Shown: positions 23,454 through 32,814 of the stretch, piece after piece
How the letters are laid out: each line of letters starts with the position of its first letter
Position numbering within the stretch: position 1 is the stretch's first letter
Source: Gemmatimonadaceae bacterium
GTDB taxonomy: Bacteria > Gemmatimonadota > Gemmatimonadetes > Gemmatimonadales > Gemmatimonadaceae
Direction: 5' to 3'
DNA length: 46,235 nucleotides
NCBI GenBank assembly: GCA_020853635.1
Contig: JADYYN010000101.1
Location: 1-46,235, forward strand
Translations under genes and position numbers: made by a program
The notes under the pieces: generated by a model
Databases searched by the model: none
What the model was told of the DNA's origin: nothing
The model's input: the letters and a program-made list of their open reading frames with translations, nothing else

Positions 23454-24608
23454 TTACCGCCGCACCGCGAACGGCACGCGGAACTCCTGATCCGCCCAAC
23501 GCAGCACGATGGCGGGCTGCACACTGTCGACCGCGATGCGGAACTGCTCCATGAACTCCGCCCGCCGACGCTCCATGGGGACACTGAGCAGATTCGCCGC
23601 CGCGTCGTACTGCGTGCCCCAGATGCCGCTGCGGCGGTTCACGATGAGATCGGCGCGCTCCGCCGAGATGCGGGTGAAGAGCGAGTACATGCCCGGCTCG
23701 AGCGTGCCGTTCGCGAACTGGATCGGTCGAGTGATCTGAAGCTGGGTCGCCGCGTTCGCCCCGGTGCGCCACACACTGTCGCCGAGCACACCGTCGCCGA
23801 AGACGTCGCGCCCGCGCACCGACGGCCGACCATAGTCGATCAGCAACTCCGCATCGCCGACGCGGGCCCGCACCGTGTCCCGTGGCGAGAGCAGTCCGCC
23901 GCGCACTCTGCTCCAGCGCTCCTGCGTCTCCACCAACACGCCGGGCTGCGCCGGCATCATCTCGATCTTGAGCGAGGTGCCACGCGCGTCGACGCTCACG
24001 ATCTCACCGTCCTCGCCGCGACGCATCTGTGCGAAACCGGCCGACAGTCGGTACTCCAGACTCCGTCCCTGTGTGCGCCGCGCGATGAATCGCCCACCGA
24101 TCCCGCCCAACGGTGCGATCCACGGAATGCTCACGCTGTCCGCGGCACTCGCGTCGACGCGTTGCGCCGCGAGCCAGAGCAGCGCACCGGAATTCGGCAA
24201 GGAGAGCAATGGGGCGGGCGCACGCACGCGTCGCTCTGCTCCGTCCGGCCCAGTTTGCATCAACACGCTGTCGCCGAACGCCGTGAGTGTCGCGGTGTTC
24301 TGCACGCGCCAGCCATCGGGACTCATCACCGACTGCGTCGCCTGCACCGACGCGAATCCGCCGCTCGGCGCCGCGCGGAGCAGGTACTCGAAGCGCATCA
24401 TCGCAGGCTCCCGGACCAGGATCACACCGCGCAGCGAGTCGCCTGCCCACAGCGCTTCTTCTACGGCGATGGTATCGCGGCCGAGCAGCGTGACGAATCG
24501 CAGTGCGCGTCCGCGGGCCTGCGTCAGCACACCCGGCTGGCTGTCGTCGACGCTGGGTCCGTTACCGACGAGGAGCGTGAGCACAACGGCGATGAGTGGC
24601 AAGCGCAT
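23454..24608 (-). CDS. DUF2911-domain exported protein
   Basis: The 384-residue product starts MRLPLIAVVLTLLVGNGPSV, a signal peptide, with CGGAG just upstream. The C-terminal ~150 residues are a DUF2911 domain: SPRDTVRARVGDAELLIDYG, RPSVRGRDVFGD, VWRTGANAATQLQITRPI, GMYSLFTRI and IWGTQYD. DUF2911 proteins are envelope proteins of unknown role, common in Bacteroidota and Gemmatimonadota. The N-terminal half is beta-rich and unassigned. It is transcribed in the same direction as the kinase-permease gene, 166 bases upstream, and is divergent from the propeller gene; an ATATATA tract lies just upstream. Confidence 0.82.
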   Translation of the reverse strand: MRLPLIAVVLTLLVGNGPSVDDSQPGVLTQARGRALRFVTLLGRDTIAVEEALWAGDSLRGVILVREPAMMRFEYLLRAAPSGGFASVQATQSVMSPDGWRVQNTATLTAFGDSVLMQTGPDGAERRVRAPAPLLSLPNSGALLWLAAQRVDASAADSVSIPWIAPLGGIGGRFIARRTQGRSLEYRLSAGFAQMRRGEDGEIVSVDARGTSLKIEMMPAQPGVLVETQERWSRVRGGLLSPRDTVRARVGDAELLIDYGRPSVRGRDVFGDGVLGDSVWRTGANAATQLQITRPIQFANGTLEPGMYSLFTRISAERADLIVNRRSGIWGTQYDAAANLLSVPMERRRAEFMEQFRIAVDSVQPAIVLRWADQEFRVPFAVRR

Positions 24609-24800
24609 GTGCACTCCGAAGTGGCTTCTATATATGTGTAGACGCGGAAGACCCGACGCGCTCGGCGGGCGTGACTTACCGGATACCCGCAACCAACCCG
24701 CTGCGTGACGGCAGGGCTTACATCGCGGGGCCGAGCGATACGCCGCGGGGGTGAAGCGTGGTATCTTTTCCTCACATCCCAACCCGCGCCCGGAGACCCC

Positions 24801-27254
24801 GTGTTCACGTCGCTCCTCCTCGCTGCATCCCTCCTCGCCCCACCGCCGTCCGTGCTGCCGCTCGACGGATTCGAGGAGCGCATGGTCGCCTTCGGCATGA
24901 CCGTCGCCATCAGTGGCGATCAGGCGTTCGTGGGTGAGCCGCGCGGCGGCTCGGCGCAGCTGCTCGACGCCGGCGGTGCGGCGCCGGGGATCGTGCACCA
25001 CTATCGCCGCGGACCCAACGGCTGGCGCCGCGTCGGCGCCCTGTTCGCCTCCGACAGCGCGGCGAGCGATGGGTTCGGTGCGGCGATCGCGGTCGATGAG
25101 CGCAGTCTGCTCATCGCACGCATCGGGTTCGGCAACGATGCCGACAGCACGCGCGGTTCGGTCCACACGTTCCGCAAACGTGCCGACGGTACGTGGGAGC
25201 GCACCGGGACCGTCCGTGCGCCGGTGCCGGCAGTGCGCGCCGCGTTCGGCGCCGCGCTGCTGCTCGCCGGCGACGTCGCGTATGTGGGCGCACCCACGGA
25301 CAAGGGCGGCGCCGTGCATGTGCTGCGTCGCAACACCGACGGCTCGTGGTCGGTGAGTGCGGCGCTGCCCACGCCCACGCTGGCGGCAACGGATCGGTTC
25401 GGTGCGGCGATCGCCATCGATGGGGATCGCCTCGTGGTCGGCGCGCCCGGACGGACCACCAATCGCGGCGCAGTGGTGATGTACTCGCGCGCCGCGGGCG
25501 GATCGTGGTCCGCCGACACCACCATCATGTTCTCGCGTGCGACGGACCAGTCGCGGTTCGGCGCGAGTGTGCTGCTCAAGGGCGACCGACTGATCGTCGG
25601 TGCGCCCGGCGCGCTACCCATCAACAATCCCGGCGGTCCGGCGGCCGGACTGGTCGCCGTGCTCGAGTACAGCCGAGTGACGGAGATCTGGCGCGAACGG
25701 CAGACCTTCACGTCGTTCCTCAACGCGTCGGCACGGTTCGGACAGACGCTGGCGATGGTCGGTACGGAACTCTGGGTGGGCGCACCTGCGAGCATGCGGG
25801 GCACGGGCCATGTGTTCCGGTTGCGTCAGGGCGCCGACGGCGTGTGGGGATCCATGCGCATGCTCGACGCAGGCTCGGTGGATGGTGGTGCACAGTTCTC
25901 GGCCGCGATGGCCGCTTCGAGTGATGCGGTGATCATCGGGATGCCGCAGGACGCGGGCGGTGAAGGCAGCGTGATGTTCTTCGCGCGCACGCCCGCCGGT
26001 GAGTGGACCTCACGTGGTGCGGTGTTCCCCTCGCCGGCCGTGAATCCGATGAAGGCCGTGACGGGGAAGGAGATCGAGTGTGCGACGTCGGGGAAGGTGA
26101 ACGAGTTCGAGTGCCAGGGCACGGCGCTCTCGTCGTTCTTGCCGATCGAGGCGATCGGCGGGCGCCGCGGCACCACACTCAATGACAACTGGGGCTGGAC
26201 CGATCCGGTGACCAAGCGCGAGATCGCACTCATCGGACGTTCGGACGGCACGTCGTTCGTCGACGTGAGTGACGCGGCGAACCCGCGCTACCTCGGCGAT
26301 CTCCCCAAGACCAAAGGCCAGCCCTCAGCAGCGTGGCGCGACATGAAGGTCTACAAGGACCACGTGTACATCGTCGCCGACAACGCGGGTGAGCACGGCG
26401 TGCAGGTGTTCGACCTCACGCGACTGCGCGCGGTGAAGACGCCGCAGACGTTCACCCCGGATGTCACCTACGACCGGATCGCCAGCGCGCACAACATCGT
26501 GAGCAACGTCGAGTCGGGCTTCATGTACGTGGTCGGCGGCAACGGGGGCGGCGAGACCTGTGGCGGTGGCTATCATATGATCGACGTGCGCGAACCCAAG
26601 AAGCCGAAGTTCGCCGGCTGCTACGGCGATCCCAAGACCGGCCTCGCCGGTACCGGCTACTCGCACGATGCGCAGTGTGTCATGTACCGCGGCCCCGACA
26701 CCAAGTACAAGGGGCGCGAGATCTGCATCGGCTCCAATGAGACGATGATCAGCATCGCCGATCTCACCGACAAGAAGGCGCCGGTCGCGATCTCGCGGGC
26801 GAGCTACCCCAACAACGCTTACGCGCACCAGGCGTGGCTCACCGATGACCATCGCTACCTGTACCTCAACGACGAAGGTGACGAGTCGCAGGGCGCCGGC
26901 GAGGCGGGCAAGGGCACGCGCACGCTCGTGTGGGACCTCGCCGATCTCTCCGACCCGATCCTCGTGAAGGAGTTCGTCGGCAACACGCGCGCGATCGACC
27001 ACAATCTGTATGTGCTCGGCGACCGCATGTATCAGGCGAACTACAACGCGGGCCTGCGCATCATCGACATCGCTGATCCGCGGAATCCCAAGGAAGTCGG
27101 ATACATCGATACCACGCCGGGTGGCAACAATCTGCCGGCGTTCATCGGGGTGTGGAGCATCTATCCCTACTTCGACAGCGGCACGATCGTCGTGACGAGC
27201 ATCGGCGAAGGCGTGTTCTTCGTGAAGGACCGCACCAAGCGCGTCGTGCAATGA
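24801..27254 (+). CDS. FG-GAP propeller plus choice-of-anchor-B protein
   Basis: The GTG start (VFTSLLLAASLLA signal peptide, CGGAGAC upstream) gives 817 residues. Residues ~18-410 carry seven FG-GAP-like repeats, each opening FG.., e.g. FGMTVAISGDQAFVGEP, FGAAIAIDGDRLVVGAPG, FGASVLLKGDRLIVGAPG: one complete seven-bladed propeller. The remainder matches the 'choice-of-anchor B' family: GRSDGTSFVDVSDAANPRYL, AWRDMKVYKDHVYIV, HNLYVLGDRMYQANYNAG, LRIIDIADP. It is exported and probably surface or periplasmic. The stop overlaps the next gene by ATGA. Its ligand is unknown. Confidence 0.87.
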   Translation: MFTSLLLAASLLAPPPSVLPLDGFEERMVAFGMTVAISGDQAFVGEPRGGSAQLLDAGGAAPGIVHHYRRGPNGWRRVGALFASDSAASDGFGAAIAVDERSLLIARIGFGNDADSTRGSVHTFRKRADGTWERTGTVRAPVPAVRAAFGAALLLAGDVAYVGAPTDKGGAVHVLRRNTDGSWSVSAALPTPTLAATDRFGAAIAIDGDRLVVGAPGRTTNRGAVVMYSRAAGGSWSADTTIMFSRATDQSRFGASVLLKGDRLIVGAPGALPINNPGGPAAGLVAVLEYSRVTEIWRERQTFTSFLNASARFGQTLAMVGTELWVGAPASMRGTGHVFRLRQGADGVWGSMRMLDAGSVDGGAQFSAAMAASSDAVIIGMPQDAGGEGSVMFFARTPAGEWTSRGAVFPSPAVNPMKAVTGKEIECATSGKVNEFECQGTALSSFLPIEAIGGRRGTTLNDNWGWTDPVTKREIALIGRSDGTSFVDVSDAANPRYLGDLPKTKGQPSAAWRDMKVYKDHVYIVADNAGEHGVQVFDLTRLRAVKTPQTFTPDVTYDRIASAHNIVSNVESGFMYVVGGNGGGETCGGGYHMIDVREPKKPKFAGCYGDPKTGLAGTGYSHDAQCVMYRGPDTKYKGREICIGSNETMISIADLTDKKAPVAISRASYPNNAYAHQAWLTDDHRYLYLNDEGDESQGAGEAGKGTRTLVWDLADLSDPILVKEFVGNTRAIDHNLYVLGDRMYQANYNAGLRIIDIADPRNPKEVGYIDTTPGGNNLPAFIGVWSIYPYFDSGTIVVTSIGEGVFFVKDRTKRVVQ

Positions 27255-30200
27255 GGCGTCGCGCGGTCGCACTGGCCGCGGTCCTCTACGCGGCGTGTGC
27301 CTCGGCCGGTGCGTCGTCGCCGGACGAGGGGCTGCGTCCGTCGAGCGGCGAGACTGACAAGCTGTACGTTGTGAACCAGGGCGGTGCGACGATCTCCGTG
27401 ATCGATCAACAGAAGCTCGCGGTCGACACGGTCCTCGATCTGCGCGCGCTCGGCTTCAGTGCGAACGCCAAGCCGCATCATGTCGCGGTCGAACAGGACG
27501 GCAGCTTCTGGTACGTCTCGCTCATCGGCGACGGCCGCGTGCTGAAGTTCGATCGCGCCAATCGTTTGGTGGGACAGGTGCAGCTGGAGACGCCCGGGCT
27601 GCTGGCGCTCGACCCGGTGCATGATTCGCTGTATGTGGGGCGGTCGATGACGGCGGTGAACCCGCCGCGTTCGCTCGGCGTGATCGCAAGGGGCGCGTTC
27701 ACACTGGTGGACGAACACGAGATCGTCATCGCGCGACCGCATGCACTCGTGGGGACACACGACGGGCGGTGGATCCACACCGCCTCGCTCGCCGAGAACC
27801 GGATCGCCTCGGTGGAGACGGCGACCGGGCGCGTGGTGCTGAGCACGATCGCCGGCGCGCCGCGGTCGCTCGTGCAGTTCGCGCTCTCGGCGGACGGGCG
27901 TCGAATGGTCGCGGGCGGCGAGCTCTCCAACACATTGCTCGTCTTCGATCTCACGCGTGCGCCGCCGCTGCAACCTGTGGCCGAGTACCCGCTGGAAGGG
28001 AAGCCGTGGGATCCGCGCTTCTCCACGGACGATCGCACGGTATTCGTCACGCTCCTCACGCGCAACGCGGTCGCCGAAGTGGACGTCGCCAGCGGGGCCA
28101 TGCGTCGTGTGCTCGAGGGTCGCCTCGCACAGCCGTACGCGATGCTGGTGCGTGCGGACGGGCGCTACGCGTTCGTGGTGAACCAGAACACCGGGGCGCT
28201 CGCTCCGGGGCAGAGCGGTCATGAGATGCACGGTATGGCCGGGCACACGTCGACCGATGGCTGGCTTTCGGTGATCGATCTTCGCGATGGGTCGCTCGTG
28301 ACTACGCTCATGCTCGGCAGCGGTCCAACGGGTCTGGGGGCGGCGCTGGTGCAGGCGCGCGTGCCGACGAGCACGCAGGTTCCGGCGCCTACCGCGCGCG
28401 GTGTGCCGACGCTCGTGCGCGAGGTGGCGCCGTTCGCCGTGCTCGACGAAGCGGGCGCGGCGATCGATGAACCGTTCCTCGGCGGGTTCGATGTGCCGCG
28501 GCCGCAGGTGGTGGATATCGATGGTGATGGCGACCTCGATCTGTTCGTGCAGGAGCGGCGCGGCGCGGTGATGTTCTTCGAGAACGTGCGCGGACGTTAC
28601 GAGTGGCGCAGCGATCGATTCCTCGGACTCGATGTCGGTGAGTGGTACCGCTTCGCCGACCTCGATGGTGACGGACTCGTGGACCTGCTCAGCGAGTCAC
28701 CCATCAGCCTCATCCGTGCCTGGCGCAACGTGGGCACCCGTGCGGCGCCCGCGTTCCGCGTGGTGGCCGACACGCTGCGCGACGGTGACAATCGCCCCAT
28801 CGCGGCGGACCGACAGAACATCCTGAACGTGGTCGATATCGACTGCAATGGCCGTCTCGACTTGTTCCTCGGTCGCGTCACGGGCACCATCGATCGATTC
28901 GAAGCGGTGCCGAGCAGCGCGCAGGATGGCGCGCCGCGATTCACCTTGCACACCGAACGGTTCGAGGGCATCGAGATCCTCGGCAACGTCCCTGGGCAGC
29001 CGAGTCGGACGGAGATCGGTGGGACGCGCCATGGCGCGAACACGATGGCGTTCGGTGACATGGATGGTGACGGTGACGTGGATCTGTTCTGGGGCGACTA
29101 CTTCGAGCCGGGACTGCTGCTCATCGAGAATCGCTCTACGGGATGCACCGTGCCGGCGATGCAGGAGCGTCCGCGGCGATTTCCCGACGACAGCACGCTG
29201 CTCACGAGCGGATACAACGCGCCGTCCATCGGCGACGTGGACGGCGACGGACTGCAGGACCTCGTGATGGGCGTGATCGGTGGTGCATTCACGCCGCGGC
29301 GCACATCGATCGCGAATCTGCATCTCGTGCGTCAGGTGTCGCGCGGGCGATTCGAGCGAGTGTCCGATCGATTGTTGCGGACCGTCGACGTGGGCAGTGA
29401 TGCGATGCCGCACTTGGCGGACTTAGACGGGGACGGCGACCTCGACCTCTTGGTGGGGAATCGCATCTCGCCGGAGTCGGACACCACGGCGTTCGTGAGC
29501 TGGTTCGAGAATACGGGAGGTCGCACGACGCCGGCGTTCCGTGCGCGCGGCACACTCCCCATGCGCGGCGAGTTCCACTACGCGCCGAGTGTGGTCGATC
29601 TCGATGGCGATGGCCGGCACGACCTCGCGCTCGGTACTTGGCGCGACAAGCTGCAGTGGTGGCGGAACACCGGGACGGCGCAGGTCCCGCGCTACGCACT
29701 CGCTGATTCAGCGTTGATCACACTCACGCGCGGCAGCAACACCACGCCGGCCTTCAGTGACCTCGATGGCGACGGTGACTTGGACCTGGTCGTCGGCGAG
29801 GCGAGTGGTCAGCTCAATCTGTACCGCAACGAAGGATCGTCCACCGCGCCGCGGTTCGTGTTGGTGACTGATACGCTTGATGGGATCGACGTCGGGCGGC
29901 GGAGTGCACCGACGTTCGTCGATCTCGATGGGGACGGTGCGGTGGAGCTTGTGGTGGGGTCGGAGGACGGTGGCCTGCAGCGTTGGCGCGTCGAGCGTGA
30001 GGGGGCGTGGGTAAGGTTCGTCCGTGACGCCGCGGTGGACGCCGCGACGTATACGTATTCGGCGGCGACGTTCGGTGATGTTGACGGCGATGGTCGTCCT
30101 GATGTGTTGGTGGGCACGCCGTCGGGTGGGTTGTTGTGGTATGGGACGGCGGGGCGTGGCGCGTCGGCGGATCGACAGGCGAGTGCGGAGCCAGCGGAGA

Positions 30201-31051
30201 TGCTCCTGTGGCCGAATGGTGCGCCCGATCCTAGGCCCGGGGTCGGGCCCGAGGCGATGCACTACGCCACGGACGAAGCATCGAAGACGCGAAAGCTCGT
30301 CGGCGGCAAGCCGTATATGTACATCGAGAACGTGACGCGCCCGACCATCACGGTCTTCTCGCCGACTGCGGGGAAGAACCGTGCGGCCGTGGTGGTGTTC
30401 CCCGGCGGTGGATTCAACGTGCTCGCGATGGACATCGAAGGCACCGAAGTGTGCGACTGGCTGGTCGCGCAGGGCGTGGCCTGCGTGCTGCTCAAGTACC
30501 GTGTACCTTGTCAGCATGTGGGCGCGTATCGTGACTGCCCGTCGGCGCATCAGGACGCACAGCGTGCGATGCGCATCGTGCGGTCGCGCGCCAGCGAGTG
30601 GAACATCGATCCGCGCCGGATCGGCGTGCTCGGGTTCTCGGCCGGCGCACACATGGCGATCATGAGCAGCACGCGGTTCGATCGGTCGTACGCGGCGGTG
30701 GACGCGGCGGACAGCGCGAGCTCGCGACCGGACTTCGCGCTGGTGTTGTATCCGGGGCGGATGGCGTACCGGCATTCGGGCTTCAAGCCGAATCCGGACA
30801 TCCGCGTCACGGCCACGACGCCGCCGACGTTTCTGATGCATGCGCGGGATGACAAGACGAACGCGGTGGAGAACTCGCTGCTGTATGCCGAGGCGCTTCG
30901 AAAGGCGGGTGTGGCGGCGGATGTTCACCTCTATGAGAAGGGTGGGCATGCGTTCGGGCTCCGGCAGACGGGGCAGGCTGCGTCGGAGTGGCCGCAGCGT
31001 GCGGAGGCGTGGCTCAAGCGCATTGGCGTGATCGGCAGCCAAGCGAAGTAG
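27251..31051 (+). CDS. YncE propeller + VCBS/FG-GAP repeats + esterase fusion
   Basis: One 1266-residue frame joins three modules. Residues ~1-380: a signal or lipobox-like start and a YncE/YVTN-type propeller (KLYVVNQGGATISVIDQQKL) with a His-rich insertion (GHEMHGMAGH). Residues ~405-965: about ten Ca-binding loops (DIDGDGDLD, DLDGDGLVD, DMDGDGDVD and others) of VCBS/FG-GAP type. Residues ~983-1266: an alpha/beta-hydrolase esterase (LLWPNGAPDPRPGVGPE, PGGGF oxyanion, GFSAG nucleophile ~1129, RDD acid, GGHAFGL histidine). The esterase matches stand-alone acetyl-esterase-like proteins that normally have their own signal peptide. It is translationally coupled to the preceding gene. Confidence 0.87.
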   Translation: MRRRAVALAAVLYAACASAGASSPDEGLRPSSGETDKLYVVNQGGATISVIDQQKLAVDTVLDLRALGFSANAKPHHVAVEQDGSFWYVSLIGDGRVLKFDRANRLVGQVQLETPGLLALDPVHDSLYVGRSMTAVNPPRSLGVIARGAFTLVDEHEIVIARPHALVGTHDGRWIHTASLAENRIASVETATGRVVLSTIAGAPRSLVQFALSADGRRMVAGGELSNTLLVFDLTRAPPLQPVAEYPLEGKPWDPRFSTDDRTVFVTLLTRNAVAEVDVASGAMRRVLEGRLAQPYAMLVRADGRYAFVVNQNTGALAPGQSGHEMHGMAGHTSTDGWLSVIDLRDGSLVTTLMLGSGPTGLGAALVQARVPTSTQVPAPTARGVPTLVREVAPFAVLDEAGAAIDEPFLGGFDVPRPQVVDIDGDGDLDLFVQERRGAVMFFENVRGRYEWRSDRFLGLDVGEWYRFADLDGDGLVDLLSESPISLIRAWRNVGTRAAPAFRVVADTLRDGDNRPIAADRQNILNVVDIDCNGRLDLFLGRVTGTIDRFEAVPSSAQDGAPRFTLHTERFEGIEILGNVPGQPSRTEIGGTRHGANTMAFGDMDGDGDVDLFWGDYFEPGLLLIENRSTGCTVPAMQERPRRFPDDSTLLTSGYNAPSIGDVDGDGLQDLVMGVIGGAFTPRRTSIANLHLVRQVSRGRFERVSDRLLRTVDVGSDAMPHLADLDGDGDLDLLVGNRISPESDTTAFVSWFENTGGRTTPAFRARGTLPMRGEFHYAPSVVDLDGDGRHDLALGTWRDKLQWWRNTGTAQVPRYALADSALITLTRGSNTTPAFSDLDGDGDLDLVVGEASGQLNLYRNEGSSTAPRFVLVTDTLDGIDVGRRSAPTFVDLDGDGAVELVVGSEDGGLQRWRVEREGAWVRFVRDAAVDAATYTYSAATFGDVDGDGRPDVLVGTPSGGLLWYGTAGRGASADRQASAEPAEMLLWPNGAPDPRPGVGPEAMHYATDEASKTRKLVGGKPYMYIENVTRPTITVFSPTAGKNRAAVVVFPGGGFNVLAMDIEGTEVCDWLVAQGVACVLLKYRVPCQHVGAYRDCPSAHQDAQRAMRIVRSRASEWNIDPRRIGVLGFSAGAHMAIMSSTRFDRSYAAVDAADSASSRPDFALVLYPGRMAYRHSGFKPNPDIRVTATTPPTFLMHARDDKTNAVENSLLYAEALRKAGVAADVHLYEKGGHAFGLRQTGQAASEWPQRAEAWLKRIGVIGSQAK

Positions 31052-31099
31052 ATTCCGCAGATCGACGGTCCGTGTACGCTTTCTCTTCCGAGCCACACC

Positions 31100-31750
31100 A
31101 TGTCCAAACTCCGCGTCGAGAGCTTCACCATCTCCCTCGACGGATTCGGCGCCGGCCCCGACCAAGACCTGCAGAACCCACTCGGCGTCGGCGGCACCGC
31201 GCTGCACGGCTGGGCCTTCTCCACGCGGACCTTCCAGAAGAACGTGTTCGGCAAGGACGCCGGCGCGACTGAAGGCGTCGACGAGACGTTCGCGCAGCGC
31301 GGCTTCACCAATGTCGGCGCGTGGATCCTCGGCCGGAACATGTTCGGCCCGGTGCGCGGCCCCTGGCCCGATGAGAGCTGGCGGGGATGGTGGGGCGAGA
31401 ATCCGGTGTATCAGGTGCCGGTGTTCGTGCTCACGCACCACGCGCGCGCGCCGCTGGTGATGCAGGGCGGCACGACGTTCTACTTCGTGACCGAAGGCCC
31501 GACCGTCGCGCTCGAGCGCGCACGCGAAGCGGCGGGTGGGAAGGATGTGCGGGTGGGTGGTGGGGTGAACGTCATCCAGCAGTATCTGCGTCTCCGGGCG
31601 ATCGACGAGATGCATCTCGCCATCGCGCCGGTGCTGCTCGGCGCGGGGGAGCGGTTGTTCGAGGGCGTGAACATGCCGGAGTTGGGGTATGCGTGCACGC
31701 GACACGAGCGATCGGCGCTGGCGACGCATGTGGTGTTCACGCGGACGTGA
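31100..31750 (+). CDS. dihydrofolate reductase family (RibD C-like) protein
   Basis: The 216-residue product starts MSKLRVESFTISLDGFGAGP and continues to WILGRNMFGPVRGPW, VFVLTHHARAPL, FYFVTEGPTVALERAREAAG, DVRVGGGVNVIQQYL and DEMHLAIAPVLLGAG. This is the RibD C-terminal/DHFR fold: the strand-G-R-x-M-[FY] block, GG.....QYL and E..L..AP.LLG.G. These NADPH-dependent reductases are distinct from folate DHFR and usually of unknown substrate. It is a soluble single gene, 48 bases after the esterase fusion. Confidence 0.88.
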   Translation: MSKLRVESFTISLDGFGAGPDQDLQNPLGVGGTALHGWAFSTRTFQKNVFGKDAGATEGVDETFAQRGFTNVGAWILGRNMFGPVRGPWPDESWRGWWGENPVYQVPVFVLTHHARAPLVMQGGTTFYFVTEGPTVALERAREAAGGKDVRVGGGVNVIQQYLRLRAIDEMHLAIAPVLLGAGERLFEGVNMPELGYACTRHERSALATHVVFTRT

Positions 31751-31813
31751 CGGTCGTGATGCGGGCAGTGCGCCGCAGTGCGGACCGAAGACCCACTCAG
31801 CAGCGCACGATCG

Positions 31814-32290
31814 CTACTGCCCCGCCGCCCGATGCAATTCCGCGCTGAGTTTGCTGACCAGCGCCTGCAGCAACATGGGTCGAACGCCCGACCCGGTCGG
31901 TAGCGGCTCCTCCAGTCGGGGCTCGACGCGGTGTTCCCACAGCACGCGGCCTGAGGCCCGCTCAATGAGGCGCGCCCGCCCGACCATGCGTGGAAGGGTC
32001 TGTGCGGTCGCGGCCGGCTGGTAGGTCAGCTCCGTGATCAAGAGCGCGTCCGCTTCGTCTCGCGCGTTCACGAGGACGAAGCGCTGGCGTCGGGCGAAAT
32101 CCGAACGGGTCCACTCGCGCGCGTTCTCCGCTTCGGGTGAAGGGGTCTGGAACTCCACGTACACGTAGGCGGTCGCACTGAATAGATCGGCCGAGGAGAC
32201 GGCCGCGCTCTGGGGCGGTGGTGTATGCGAGGCGCAGGCGGATCCGATAAGCAGCGTGCAGGCGAGGCCGAGCAGGGCGGGGCGCGACAT
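31814..32290 (-). CDS. lipoprotein of unknown function
   Basis: The start MSRPALLGLACTLLIGSAC gives a lipoprotein signal (lipobox GSAC). The 158-residue mature protein reads AYVYVEFQTPSPEAEN, RQRFVLVNARDEADALLITE and GRARLIERASGRVLWEHRV. The '.L.D..SG..LW' strand recalls DUF4136/LpoB-like periplasmic lipoproteins, but this is tentative. It converges with the reductase gene and is divergent from the truncated lipoprotein gene that follows. Confidence 0.67.
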   Translation of the reverse strand: MSRPALLGLACTLLIGSACASHTPPPQSAAVSSADLFSATAYVYVEFQTPSPEAENAREWTRSDFARRQRFVLVNARDEADALLITELTYQPAATAQTLPRMVGRARLIERASGRVLWEHRVEPRLEEPLPTGSGVRPMLLQALVSKLSAELHRAAGQ

Positions 32291-32455
32291 GGGATGTCCT
32301 GGCGTGGGGGCTGCCCTAACATACCCGCTCAGACCACAATCGGTTGCGGCGGGTCGGTACGGGTTGGAGATTCGGATGCAGGGAACGACGAACACGGCGC
32401 TGGGCAACTTGCGTCGCGACACCCTGCTACGCTCCCAACGTCGAGGGTCATCTGC

Positions 32456-32803
32456 ATGCGACGCATCTTCATCCTTCTCCTCGCGTGCTCCGCCTGCGAA
32501 CCCTCGCGCAGTCGCACCCTCACCGACGAAGATCTCCCGCCGCGCACCGTCGCGCAGACGAGTCTCGCCGCTGCGCCGCCTGTCGTGGGAGCGATGTTCC
32601 AGTGTCTGCAGGACGACTCCGGGCGCGTGCGACTGACCGGCATCATTCGACAACGGATCCACACGACCGCCGGCGGTGCGCCGGGAAGTGCGCGCCGTGC
32701 CGATACGCTGGTGGTCCTTGAGACGCCAATGAGAACCATCGACTGCAAGAACCGCGCGGGCGGACAGCCGCCGCCCGAGTTCGAGCCGCGCTCATCACTC
32801 TGA
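32456..32803 (+). pseudogene. truncated paralogue of the 0.4-kb lipoprotein
   Basis: The frame encodes MRRIFILLLACSACEPSRSR, a lipoprotein signal, then sequences matching the gene at 382-912: FQCLQDDSGRVRLTGII, DTLVVLETPMRTIDCKNRAG, GQPPPEFEPRS. It ends at EPRSSL where the other copy continues for about 57 residues. The C-terminal third is missing and the next gene begins 11 bases later, as if a deletion joined them. A short lipoprotein could still be made, so loss of function is inferred. Confidence 0.6.
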
Positions 32804-32814
32804 CTGGGAACTCG

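Noticed and set aside
20834-24641. Long plus-strand open frames (435, 383 and 406 codons)
   Set aside because: Antisense to the kinase-permease and DUF2911 genes; His/Arg/Asp-rich composition typical of shadows.
27167-28246. 359-codon minus-strand open frame
   Set aside because: Antisense to the propeller gene; no start signal or domain.
29708-31729. 673-codon open frame on the minus strand
   Set aside because: It is Arg/His-rich and low-complexity, antisense to the VCBS-esterase and reductase genes; a GC-skew shadow.
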